Assembly: GCA_016840905.1 (NCBI GenBank)
Contig: JAEORM010000159.1
Span: 1-8,018, forward strand
DNA from: Candidatus Gerdarchaeota archaeon
GTDB lineage: Archaea; Asgardarchaeota; Heimdallarchaeia; JABLTI01
Reading direction: 5' to 3'
Length of the DNA: 8,018 bases
The notes below the pieces were generated by a model, which had not been told where the DNA came from, did no database searches, and saw only the letters and a list, made by a program, of their open reading frames with translations. Positions within the stretch are counted from its first letter, which is position 1. Every line of letters begins with the position of its first letter. Both the position numbers and the translations under genes were made by a program. Below, in pieces: positions 1-6,436 of the stretch.

Positions 1-152
1 AAAATAGAGAAATTAATTTAGAAAAGAACCTTCAATCTTTTTCCTTCAAGTTAATTAGTACTTTATAGAAGTAATTTGTCAAAAGATATAATGTAGATAA
101 TACAATACCTTTTTGATAAAAACCTTCAACTATCAAACAAAGGTCTCGAAAG

Positions 153-161
153 AATTTAAAA
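153..161 (+). promoter_or_regulatory. Candidate TATA box upstream of smc (distal)
   Basis: The 9-mer AATTTAAAA fits an archaeal TATA box, and the same 9-mer occurs upstream of the Sec61-beta gene and the DUF58 gene. A start site about 25 bases downstream would fall near 184. That would give smc a leader of about 100 bases containing the inverted repeat at 193-233. A closer alternative box lies at 235-249. The choice between them is inference. Confidence 0.3.
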
Positions 162-192
162 TTAGATATTGTGCGAGTAAACAAATAGATAA

Positions 193-233
193 GACAATAT
201 TAATAATATTCAACTGAACAGACAAATATTGTC
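193..233. repeat. Inverted repeat and half-sites upstream of smc
   Basis: The 9-base arms GACAATATT (193-201) and AATATTGTC (225-233) are perfect reverse complements separated by 23 bases. A third related half-site, ATATTGT, lies at 166-172. The right arm is also part of a shorter palindrome, GACAA-ATA-TTGTC (221-233). The repeat ends two bases before the TATA-like stretch at 235-249. It could therefore be an operator for a regulator dimer or, if transcription starts further up, a stem in the leader RNA. Chance similarity is possible in DNA this rich in A and T. Confidence 0.4.
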
Positions 234-234
234 G

Positions 235-249
235 GATAAATAGATATAG
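235..249 (+). promoter_or_regulatory. Candidate TATA box of smc (proximal)
   Basis: The stretch GATAAATAGATATAG would place a transcription start near 265-268, just before the ribosome-binding site at 271-275, giving the short leader usual in archaea. It contains the 9-mer AAATAGATA (238-246), which also occurs at 183-191. The palindrome at 221-233 directly abuts it on the upstream side. Confidence 0.3.
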
Positions 250-270
250 AGTTTCCGAGGACTATTAGCA

Positions 271-275
271 GGTGA
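271..275 (+). promoter_or_regulatory. Ribosome-binding site deciding the smc start
   Basis: GGTGA is complementary to the conserved 16S 3' end. It lies 7 bases before the CTG at 283 but 25 bases before the TTG at 301, so it supports the upstream start. The same GGTGA core sits 8 bases before the preferred start of the DUF58 gene, which shows the motif is used in this genome. Confidence 0.5.
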
Positions 276-282
276 AAAAACA

Positions 283-3200
283 CTGGTACACATTAACCGA
301 TTGATTCTTGAAAATTTCAAGAGCTATGGTAGACGTAAGCTTACGTTGAATCTTACAAAAGGATTAACAGTTATCAGTGGACCGAATGGTTGCGGAAAAT
401 CAAATATTTCTGATGCTATTCAATTTGTTATTGGACAATTGAGAGGTAAAAATATTCGAAGTGAAAAACTCTCAGGAGTTATTTTTGCTGGGACTAAGGA
501 AGGGCAGAAAACAGCTCCTTATGCAAAAGTAACCCTCGTTTTAGATAATTCAAAGGAACCAAAAGAAATTCCCATAGCGACAGATGAAGTTCATATAAGT
601 CGTAAGGTGTATCTTGATGGACGTAGTGAATATCTTTTGAATGGTTCTAAAATTACTCGAAATGAAATAATTGATACTATGTCAATGTGTGGAATTTCTA
701 TAGATGGGTTCAATGTAATTCGCCAAGGTGAAATCGCCAATTTTGCTCAAATGTCACCCCTCCAAGTAAGAAGTCTATTTGAAGAAATTGCTGGTATTGC
801 AGCCTATGATGAAAGAAAGGAAAAGGCTCAAGAAAATCTGGAGGATGCGCGAAACAAATTAAAGATTGCTAATGTACGGCTTGAAGAATCAACAAAAAAT
901 CTTACTCGTTTAGAAAAGGAAAAAGAAGATGCAATAAAATATCAAGATTTAACTGTTCGAATCAAGAATAATGAAGCAAAATTAATACATGCAAGAATTC
1001 GTCATTATAAAACACGTTTAGAAGAAATTGAGACTAACATTAAAACCCTAAAAGAACAACAAGCGAGATCTGAAACAACTATCGAACAAATAAATATAGC
1101 AATTAAGAATTATGATGCATTGATATTAGAGGCCAAAGAAAAAGTAAAAGATGCAACAACCCAGTCATTTAACACTCTAAGTTCTGAAATTGAAGGATTA
1201 ATGCATAAATTATCTGAAGAAACTGCAAAAAAGAATCTCATAAGAAATGAGTTAGATACTTTATTGGAAAGAAAAGAAACTATTGAAAAACAATTACAAA
1301 ATATTTTAGATGAAAACACTGATTTGGAACAATACACAACTTCCACAAAAGATCAATTAACTGGGGCAGATGATACCCTAAGGAAAATTCAAGAAGAATT
1401 AGATGAGAAACGAAACCAACTTGAGACATCAAGAAGTGGTGAATTGATGGATCAATTAGAGGAAATCCGATCAAACACTACTGAAATGAATAAACGTAAA
1501 GCTGAATTCGAATCACAATTAGCAATATATAACAATAATTTGAATGTAAATAATTCTAAAATAGATGAAAGAGAGAAGAGGGTTGTTGAAGTAGCAGGAA
1601 TATTAGCTACCTTTCTAAGTAGAAAAGCAAAATACCTTGAGGAAATTTCTAGTTATGAAAAATTAATGAAAGATTTGCAAGTACAAGTGGATGAGCTAAG
1701 AGAAGAACTCGAAACAGTTGAAAAAGAAATTGATGATAATGAACAAAACCTTCGAGATACCGCTCTTGCAGTAAAAAGAATTCAAACTGAAGTAGAAACT
1801 ACTAAAAAAATATTGGAAGAGGTAGCAAATCGTGACAAGGGAATCAAGCTAGTGCTTCAAGCTAGAGATGAGAAAACTATTGAGGGAATCTATGGCACAG
1901 TTGGTGAATTGTCTAAAACTCATCCTAAATATTCTATTGCTTTGAATGTTACAGCTGGTAATAGAACCGATTATGTTGTAGTGGAAACAGATGAGATAGC
2001 TGCTAAATGTATGCTAATGATAAAGAAAGCTAAAGCAGGAAGAGTAACATTTCTACCTTTAAATAAAATTAGACCAATAGTTATAACCACTGAAATTAAA
2101 GATAAAGGAATTATTGGAAGAGCTATTGATTTAGTCGAATTTGATGAAAAATATCGCAAAGCAGTTGAATTTGTTTTTGGACAAACAGTTATAGTCAATA
2201 ATTTAGAGACTGCAAGGAAAATAGGCTTTACTAATCGAGCAGTAACATTAGATGGAGATGTTGTCAATCCCTCTGGTATGATGACAGGTGGTTTCTATAA
2301 AGGAACTGATAATAGGATTTCCTTAATCGTAGAAGATGAAGCAAGTTTACCTGAATTAGAAGAAGAGTTTCGTACCCTTCAAGGTGAGCGTAGACGACTA
2401 ATGGAATATCGAACTGAAATTACTAATGAACTGAATTCTGATTTAGTTCCAAAATTAAATGAAACAAAAAGAAATCACGATTTAAGACAAAGAGATATCA
2501 ATATCATTGAAGAAGAAATAGAACTACGAAGTACAGAGAACCTTAAGATACAAGGGGAATTGGAATTTTTAACTAAGGAACATGAAGAAATTGAGATTAA
2601 AATTGAGGAGTTATTAGATGCAAGAAAAGATGTTGGAATGGCTTTAGATGCATTACTTGATTCTGAAATAAAACTCAAAAGAGAACTAGCAACTACGGGT
2701 GTCCAAGGAATTCTAGAGGAAATAAAATCTAAAGAATCTCAACAAAAGGAAATTGGTGAAATAATAAATAATCTTCGTATGGAACATTATAAAATAACAA
2801 CTAACCTAGAGAAGAATCTTGCTCTTGTAAAAGATTTGAAAGAACAAATAAAGAATATAGAAAATAAAGAACCAGCAAAACTTCAAGAAGAAGAAAAAAT
2901 CATTAATGTAATTGGTAATTTACAAGAGGAATTAGCTTCGAAAAAGAAGCAAAGAGATGAATTGTTTACAATAATCAAAGATAGTCAAAATGAACAAGAA
3001 AGACTTGATAATGAACAAAGAGATTTAAGAATTCAATTGGAAAAGGAACGACAAGATCAAAGTCAAAATATATTAGCTATCGATCGTTTAATCAATGAAA
3101 AAGCAAATGTTGGTGTTCAAATTAAGGATCTTGAAGAGTTAGCTACAGAACGTGATCTGCCATACATTTTTGCTGAGGATGAGATTATAGATATAGATGT

Positions 3201-3897
3201 TCTTAGGGAAGTTATGAATGGCTTAAAAGCTGAATTGGATAGGCTCCCTGAAATTAATATGAAAGCAGTCTCTCAATACGAAGAAGAATTAGAATTAAAT
3301 AAAGAACTTTTGGAAAAGAGACAGCATGTTGAAAAAGATTATGAGGCGATAAATAAAGCCATACAAGAAATTGAAAGCGAAAAAAGAGAAGCTTTCATGA
3401 ATGTTTTTAATAGTATATCTAAGGATTTCAATCGTATTTTTGGTATACTTTCACCAGATGGCAGAGCTCGTTTAGAAGTTGAAGATCCAGATGATCCCTT
3501 TATTGGTGGTATCAATATTATGGCTAATCCTGGTGGAAAGAAAATTGTAAGTATGCTATCACTTTCAGGTGGAGAAAAATCACTCACAGCTTTAGCGATG
3601 ATCTTTGCAATTCAAAGGTATAAACCTGCACCATTCTACGTATTTGATGAAATAGATGCTTTCTTAGATATTAATAATGTCAATAAAGTAGCTACTCTTG
3701 TTAGAGAAATGAGTAAGGATACCCAAATTGTAATTATAAGTTTACGTGCACCAATGATTGCTGCAGCTGAAAAAATCTTTGGTGTGACAGCTGGTGATGA
3801 TAGAATATCACAAATCGTTTCAGTATCATTAAATGAAATAATGAAAATTGTTGAGGAAACAGAATTACCTTCTGAAACTGAAGTTTATGATTATTAG
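283..3897 (+). CDS. smc: Chromosome segregation protein SMC
   Basis: This is the SMC ATPase, the core of the prokaryotic condensin that extrudes and compacts DNA as a homodimer with ScpA. Counted from the CTG at 283 it has 1204 residues. The order is: N-terminal head with FKSYG (12-16), Walker A GPNGCGKS (33-40) and Q-loop Gln148 followed by an archaeal-type MSPL...EIAGIAAYD block; a long coiled coil (about 170-525); the hinge (about 535-670, from GIYGTVGEL to MMTGG); the returning coiled coil (about 675-1030); and the C-terminal head with signature LSGGEKS (1094-1100), Walker B FYVFDEIDAFLD with catalytic Asp1122-Glu1123, and ISLR (1152-1155) where bacterial SMCs have THR. All catalytic motifs are intact. 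No ATG, GTG or TTG lies between the upstream stop (247-249) and 301. The frame from CTG reads VHINRLILENFKSYG, the usual SMC first strand, and GGTGA stands 7 bases before it. A gene caller would probably choose the TTG at 301 (1198 residues). The gene is followed by scpA after a short gap, presumably as one operon. Confidence 0.96.
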   Translation: MVHINRLILENFKSYGRRKLTLNLTKGLTVISGPNGCGKSNISDAIQFVIGQLRGKNIRSEKLSGVIFAGTKEGQKTAPYAKVTLVLDNSKEPKEIPIATDEVHISRKVYLDGRSEYLLNGSKITRNEIIDTMSMCGISIDGFNVIRQGEIANFAQMSPLQVRSLFEEIAGIAAYDERKEKAQENLEDARNKLKIANVRLEESTKNLTRLEKEKEDAIKYQDLTVRIKNNEAKLIHARIRHYKTRLEEIETNIKTLKEQQARSETTIEQINIAIKNYDALILEAKEKVKDATTQSFNTLSSEIEGLMHKLSEETAKKNLIRNELDTLLERKETIEKQLQNILDENTDLEQYTTSTKDQLTGADDTLRKIQEELDEKRNQLETSRSGELMDQLEEIRSNTTEMNKRKAEFESQLAIYNNNLNVNNSKIDEREKRVVEVAGILATFLSRKAKYLEEISSYEKLMKDLQVQVDELREELETVEKEIDDNEQNLRDTALAVKRIQTEVETTKKILEEVANRDKGIKLVLQARDEKTIEGIYGTVGELSKTHPKYSIALNVTAGNRTDYVVVETDEIAAKCMLMIKKAKAGRVTFLPLNKIRPIVITTEIKDKGIIGRAIDLVEFDEKYRKAVEFVFGQTVIVNNLETARKIGFTNRAVTLDGDVVNPSGMMTGGFYKGTDNRISLIVEDEASLPELEEEFRTLQGERRRLMEYRTEITNELNSDLVPKLNETKRNHDLRQRDINIIEEEIELRSTENLKIQGELEFLTKEHEEIEIKIEELLDARKDVGMALDALLDSEIKLKRELATTGVQGILEEIKSKESQQKEIGEIINNLRMEHYKITTNLEKNLALVKDLKEQIKNIENKEPAKLQEEEKIINVIGNLQEELASKKKQRDELFTIIKDSQNEQERLDNEQRDLRIQLEKERQDQSQNILAIDRLINEKANVGVQIKDLEELATERDLPYIFAEDEIIDIDVLREVMNGLKAELDRLPEINMKAVSQYEEELELNKELLEKRQHVEKDYEAINKAIQEIESEKREAFMNVFNSISKDFNRIFGILSPDGRARLEVEDPDDPFIGGINIMANPGGKKIVSMLSLSGGEKSLTALAMIFAIQRYKPAPFYVFDEIDAFLDINNVNKVATLVREMSKDTQIVIISLRAPMIAAAEKIFGVTAGDDRISQIVSVSLNEIMKIVEETELPSETEVYDY

Positions 3898-3945
3898 AAA
3901 TAAGTATTATGATTGATATAATGAAAACCTAAAAACAAACTGTGG

Positions 3946-4953
3946 ATGAATGAAATGGCGCAAGAATTCAATAATAATGATTTACTAAAAAGTGAATCAC
4001 CAGTACCCGATGATTACCCTTTCTGGTTACGTGCGCCATTTAGATTGTTAACTGATGTTACTCAATTCAGAAAAGTTGATCCCTGGGATCTTGAAGTTGC
4101 AGACTTGATAACAAAATTTGTTCAAAGAATGAAAGAAATTGATGATATTAATTTTCCCGTTCTAGGAAGAGCAATATTGTCTGCAGCCATACTTTATCGA
4201 ACTAAAGTAACAGATTTGATACGTTTGATTGAAGCAACAGATGATCGAACAAAAGATTTGGAAATTTTAGACTTTGATATTCCAGAAATCGCTCCATCAT
4301 ATCATATTTCTCAAAGACCAGTTACTTTTAATGAATTGATTTTTGCATTTGAAGGTTTATTGAAACAAGAAAGTAGGTATAAACATCGTTTAGTTTTAGA
4401 TAGAAGAAAAGCACTAATCCAACCATTACAGCTTCCAGCAAAACCTGTGAGATTAGTTGATGAAGAATCTTCACAAATCGCTAAATTGAAAAAAGATATC
4501 TATAATCGATTAGTTAAATTATATGCTACACGTAAAAAACCCATCCCATTTGAGGATCTTATTTTACCAAATTCAAATAGAATTTCAATTGTAAATGCTT
4601 TTCTCTGCATCCTATTTCTTCATTTTGAATTAAAAGCAAAACTTACTCAGAAAGAAGAATTAGGGAGATTATTTATTATACCATTAAGGGATAATGAGGA
4701 AGAATTTCTTGGTGGTTTGGAAAAAATCATAGAAGATAAATTACGTGATGGAGTAATTGAAGAGAGTGTTACCATTTCAGAAATAACTGAAGATGAAGAA
4801 TTTTTAGTTGAAACGGATGAACTTTTTGATGAATCTGAAGATGATGGGGAATTTTCAGAAGATGATGATTATTTCGATAATTTTGATGAAGAGGAATTGT
4901 TAGAAGACGAAGAGGAAGAAGAAACAGAAGAATTAGAGGAAGAATTTGATTAA
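3946..4953 (+). CDS. scpA: Segregation and condensation protein ScpA with acidic tail
   Basis: This is the kleisin subunit that bridges the two SMC heads. The N-terminal part has the ScpA helical region, with VDPWDLEVADLITKFVQRM (about 44-62) and a following segment resembling the SMC-neck-binding helices (GRAILSAAILYRTKV). A variable linker with a basic patch around residues 143-155 leads to a C-terminal winged helix (about 180-246, core VNAFLCILFLHFELKAKLTQ, then LGRLFI), which should bind the SMC head cap. At 335 residues it is longer than the usual 220-260. The excess is mostly the C-terminus, where residues 282-335 contain about 35 Asp/Glu and no Lys or Arg. The gene begins 48 bases after the smc stop, so co-transcription is likely. 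The start could instead be the ATG at 3955, for which GGATGA (3944-3949) would serve as ribosome-binding site; the first three residues are uncertain. No scpB follows. Confidence 0.9.
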   Translation: MNEMAQEFNNNDLLKSESPVPDDYPFWLRAPFRLLTDVTQFRKVDPWDLEVADLITKFVQRMKEIDDINFPVLGRAILSAAILYRTKVTDLIRLIEATDDRTKDLEILDFDIPEIAPSYHISQRPVTFNELIFAFEGLLKQESRYKHRLVLDRRKALIQPLQLPAKPVRLVDEESSQIAKLKKDIYNRLVKLYATRKKPIPFEDLILPNSNRISIVNAFLCILFLHFELKAKLTQKEELGRLFIIPLRDNEEEFLGGLEKIIEDKLRDGVIEESVTISEITEDEEFLVETDELFDESEDDGEFSEDDDYFDNFDEEELLEDEEEEETEELEEEFD

Positions 4954-4971
4954 CCTACCAAAGAATAGGTT
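4952..4971 (+). terminator. Hairpin at the scpA stop
   Basis: AACCTA (4952-4957) pairs with TAGGTT (4966-4971) around an 8-base loop. The stem begins inside the scpA stop codon. It lacks an immediate T-run but leads into the second hairpin and T-run at 4974-4994. It may protect the 3' end or help termination. Confidence 0.35.
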
Positions 4972-4973
4972 CT

Positions 4974-4994
4974 AATGAAAAATAATTCATTTTT
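4974..4994 (+). terminator. Candidate terminator of smc-scpA
   Basis: AATGAA (4974-4979) pairs with TTCATT (4986-4991) around a 6-base loop, and five T bases (4990-4994) end the structure. Archaeal RNA polymerase stops mainly on T-runs, so the run is the stronger signal and the weak AT stem may be incidental. Confidence 0.4.
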
Positions 4995-5000
4995 AATAGG

Positions 5001-5036
5001 AAAAAATGGTAAACTTAAGTTGTGAATAGCTTAAGT
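5001..5036 (-). terminator. Candidate terminator of the Sec61-beta gene
   Basis: Read on the - strand, ACTTAAG (5036-5030) and CTTAAGT (5019-5013) form a 7-base perfect stem with a 10-base loop spanning the last codons and the stop. A run of six T bases follows on the transcript (5006-5001). With the scpA hairpins this makes a compact two-way termination zone between convergent genes. Confidence 0.4.
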
Positions 5037-5206
5037 AACCAAGGTCCTGCAAGTACAACTATAATCAATAAAGCTGCAAAAATCATTACAGCATATGGAC
5101 CTACTTTTATGCCTGGAGTGTCTTCTTCGAAGAATCTAATTAACCCTGCACCAGTAGCAGGCATTGCACCACCAGATTGACCAGATTTTCTAACACGTCG
5201 GCTCAT
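5015..5206 (-). CDS. Preprotein translocase subunit Sec61-beta (archaeal SecG)
   Basis: This is the small tail-anchored subunit of the SecYE-beta channel, which moves or inserts proteins at the cytoplasmic membrane. The 63 residues show a basic, flexible, Gly-rich N-terminus (1-18), the family motif TGAGLIRFFEEDTPGIKVGP (18-37) and one transmembrane helix (about 38-58). The length is normal for the family. The PGIKVGP stretch resembles the eukaryotic Sec61-beta motif (EDSPGLKVGP) more than the archaeal sequences I recall. The ATG at 5206 is preceded by GTGAT (5217-5213, 6-base gap) as ribosome-binding site. The gene stands alone, convergent with scpA and divergent from the MoxR gene. Confidence 0.9.
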   Translation of the reverse strand: MSRRVRKSGQSGGAMPATGAGLIRFFEEDTPGIKVGPYAVMIFAALLIIVVLAGPWLLKLFTT

Positions 5207-5252
5207 TGTTGTATCACTTCATTGTCAGTAGATAGTTTTCTTGTTATATCCT

Positions 5253-5266
5253 CTTTTAAATTTTCT
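5253..5266 (-). promoter_or_regulatory. Candidate BRE/TATA box of the Sec61-beta gene
   Basis: On the - strand the stretch reads AGAAAATTTAAAAG, a good match to a purine-rich BRE followed by a TATA box. Transcription would start near 5230, giving a leader of about 24 bases that includes the GTGAT ribosome-binding site. A second possible box, GATATAAC (5250-5243), lies nearer the gene. Confidence 0.4.
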
Positions 5267-5424
5267 GTATTATTGTGAATTAACCATAAAATCATAAGAT
5301 GTTCTGTTCTATTTATTTTTAGAGAGGAAAACATCCTTAAAAGTTCTAAAAGTATTAAATAAATGTTTAATTCATTATGAATATACCTATTGAATTACAA
5401 CAAAGCTGAATTTGGGGTAGTATA
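5267..5424 (+). promoter_or_regulatory. Upstream region of the MoxR operon
   Basis: This is the MoxR side of the 218-base divergent intergenic region. It contains no gene. Candidate TATA boxes for the MoxR gene are TTTAAT (5366-5371) and GAATATACC (5379-5387). Between and across them lies a short palindrome, ATTCAT-T-ATGAAT (5370-5382), which could be a regulator site or chance. A weak ribosome-binding site (GGGGT) stands about 8 bases before the ATG. Confidence 0.3.
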
Positions 5425-6375
5425 ATGAAGATTGAAAAAGTTTCTTCTATAGCAAAATCAATTTTAAAAGAAGTAAGCAAAGTTATTGTTGGAAAAGAGA
5501 CAGTTCTTGAACAAGTATTAATTGGTATTTTAGCTAAGGGTAACATATTACTTGAGGATGTTCCTGGATTAGCAAAAACCATGATGATAAAAGCTTTTGC
5601 TCAGGTGATGAGTTGTGATTTTACTCGAGTACAATGTACTCCTGATTTATTACCAGCAGATATTACAGGTTCTACTGTTTATAATCAAAAAGAAATGGAA
5701 TTTACTTTTAGGAAGGGACCTGTTTTCACTAATCTTCTTCTGGTGGATGAAATCAATCGAGCATCTCCAAAAACGCAATCATCTTTACTTGAAGCAATGC
5801 AAGAACAACATGTTACTATCGATGGTATTACCTATAAACTACCTCAACCTTTCCATGTTTTAGCTACACAAAATCCAATTGAGTTTGAAGGAACTTTTCC
5901 ATTACCAGAGGCGCAACTTGATAGATTTATTATGCGAATGAGTGTAGGATACCCAGATGATCAACAAGAGATAGAGATTTTGAACCGACGTATAACAAGA
6001 AAACATGAAGAATTTAACTTGAAAGCGCTTAGTTCTACAGAAGAAATTAACCAAATGCAAGATGCTGTAGAAGAAATTTTCGTAGATGATAGAATAAAGG
6101 AATATATTGTTGAAATTGTTAGAAAAACTCGGGAAAATGATCGAATAGAAGTTGGTTCAAGTCCAAGAGGTAGCCTTGCCTTGCTTCATCTTTCAAGAGC
6201 GAGTGCACTAATTAATGGAAGAGATTTTGTGAATCCAGATGATGTTAAGAAAATCGTTGTTCCTGCATTAAGTCATCGTATAATTTTAAGTACGGGAAGT
6301 TGGTTAACGGGTATAAAACCAGAAGATGTCATTGCAAGAGAACTAACAAAAATTAAGGCTCCAAGACTAGATTAA
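5425..6375 (+). CDS. MoxR-family AAA+ ATPase
   Basis: This is a MoxR-type AAA+ ATPase, a ring-forming chaperone family that acts with DUF58/vWA proteins in activating or assembling protein complexes. The 316 residues are typical for the family. Visible elements are the N-terminal helix pair with IVGKE (21-25), Walker A EDVPGLAKT (44-52), the QCTPDLLPADITG block (70-82), Walker B LLLVDEINRA (104-113), sensor 1 in ATQNPIEFEGTFPLPEAQLDRF (147-168, with the arginine-finger region at its end) and sensor 2 SSPRGS (245-250) in the lid. All catalytic residues look intact. It heads a + strand cluster with the DUF58 gene 61 bases downstream (start at 6437), the standard pairing for these two families. 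The substrate cannot be told from sequence. The symbol moxR is a family name and is not given here as a gene symbol. Confidence 0.93.
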   Translation: MKIEKVSSIAKSILKEVSKVIVGKETVLEQVLIGILAKGNILLEDVPGLAKTMMIKAFAQVMSCDFTRVQCTPDLLPADITGSTVYNQKEMEFTFRKGPVFTNLLLVDEINRASPKTQSSLLEAMQEQHVTIDGITYKLPQPFHVLATQNPIEFEGTFPLPEAQLDRFIMRMSVGYPDDQQEIEILNRRITRKHEEFNLKALSSTEEINQMQDAVEEIFVDDRIKEYIVEIVRKTRENDRIEVGSSPRGSLALLHLSRASALINGRDFVNPDDVKKIVVPALSHRIILSTGSWLTGIKPEDVIARELTKIKAPRLD

Positions 6376-6394
6376 AATCAGAAGTCTAACTAAT

Positions 6395-6408
6395 GAAAAT
6401 TTAAAAAA
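6395..6408 (+). promoter_or_regulatory. Possible internal promoter before the DUF58 gene
   Basis: The stretch GAAAATTTAAAAAA shares the 12-mer GAAAATTTAAAA with the candidate Sec61-beta promoter. It sits in the 61-base gap after the MoxR gene. A start site about 25 bases downstream would fall close to the DUF58 start, giving almost no leader. It may be a secondary promoter or simply A/T-rich spacer. Confidence 0.25.
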
Positions 6409-6422
6409 AACCATATCTATTT

Positions 6423-6428
6423 AGGTGA
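6423..6428 (+). promoter_or_regulatory. Ribosome-binding site deciding the DUF58 start
   Basis: AGGTGA stands 8 bases before the ATG at 6437. A GTG at 6425 in the same frame lies inside this motif and has no site of its own, so the ATG is the better start. Confidence 0.55.
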
Positions 6429-6436
6429 AATTGAAA

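Larger units (their letters stand above)
1..282. other. Non-coding region upstream of smc
   Basis: This is AT-rich sequence with stops in every frame I followed and no credible gene. The longest small frame I checked, on the - strand from 293, encodes about 27 residues with no ribosome-binding site. The right part holds the candidate smc promoter elements and short repeats listed separately. The left 140 bases show several TATA-like stretches, such as the one near 61-66, but nothing I can assign. They may belong to a gene that lies outside the window. Confidence 0.6.

Noticed and set aside
1..282. A tRNA, small RNA gene or riboswitch before smc
   Set aside because: There are no GC-containing stems or tRNA-like conserved boxes; only short AT-rich inverted repeats are visible.
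1110..3587. Several open frames of 64-98 codons on the - strand inside smc
   Set aside because: They lie antisense to strongly conserved SMC sequence, are Ser/Phe-rich mirror translations of coiled-coil codons, and resemble no family.
4789..4950. The acidic end of scpA as a frameshift or sequencing artefact
   Set aside because: The frame is continuous with a normal stop, codon use matches the rest of the gene, and acidic residues dominate only in this frame in a consistent way.
5367..5582. 71-codon - strand frame across the start of the MoxR gene
   Set aside because: It is antisense to the Walker A region, with no ribosome-binding site or recognisable product.
5615..5863. 82-codon + strand frame inside the MoxR gene
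   Set aside because: It is a shifted-frame reading of the conserved AAA+ core; its Leu/Ile-rich translation is what a frame shift of this AT-rich gene would give.
6425..6436. GTG at 6425 as the start of the DUF58 gene
   Set aside because: It lies within the AGGTGA ribosome-binding site that serves the ATG at 6437; the four extra residues are not needed.
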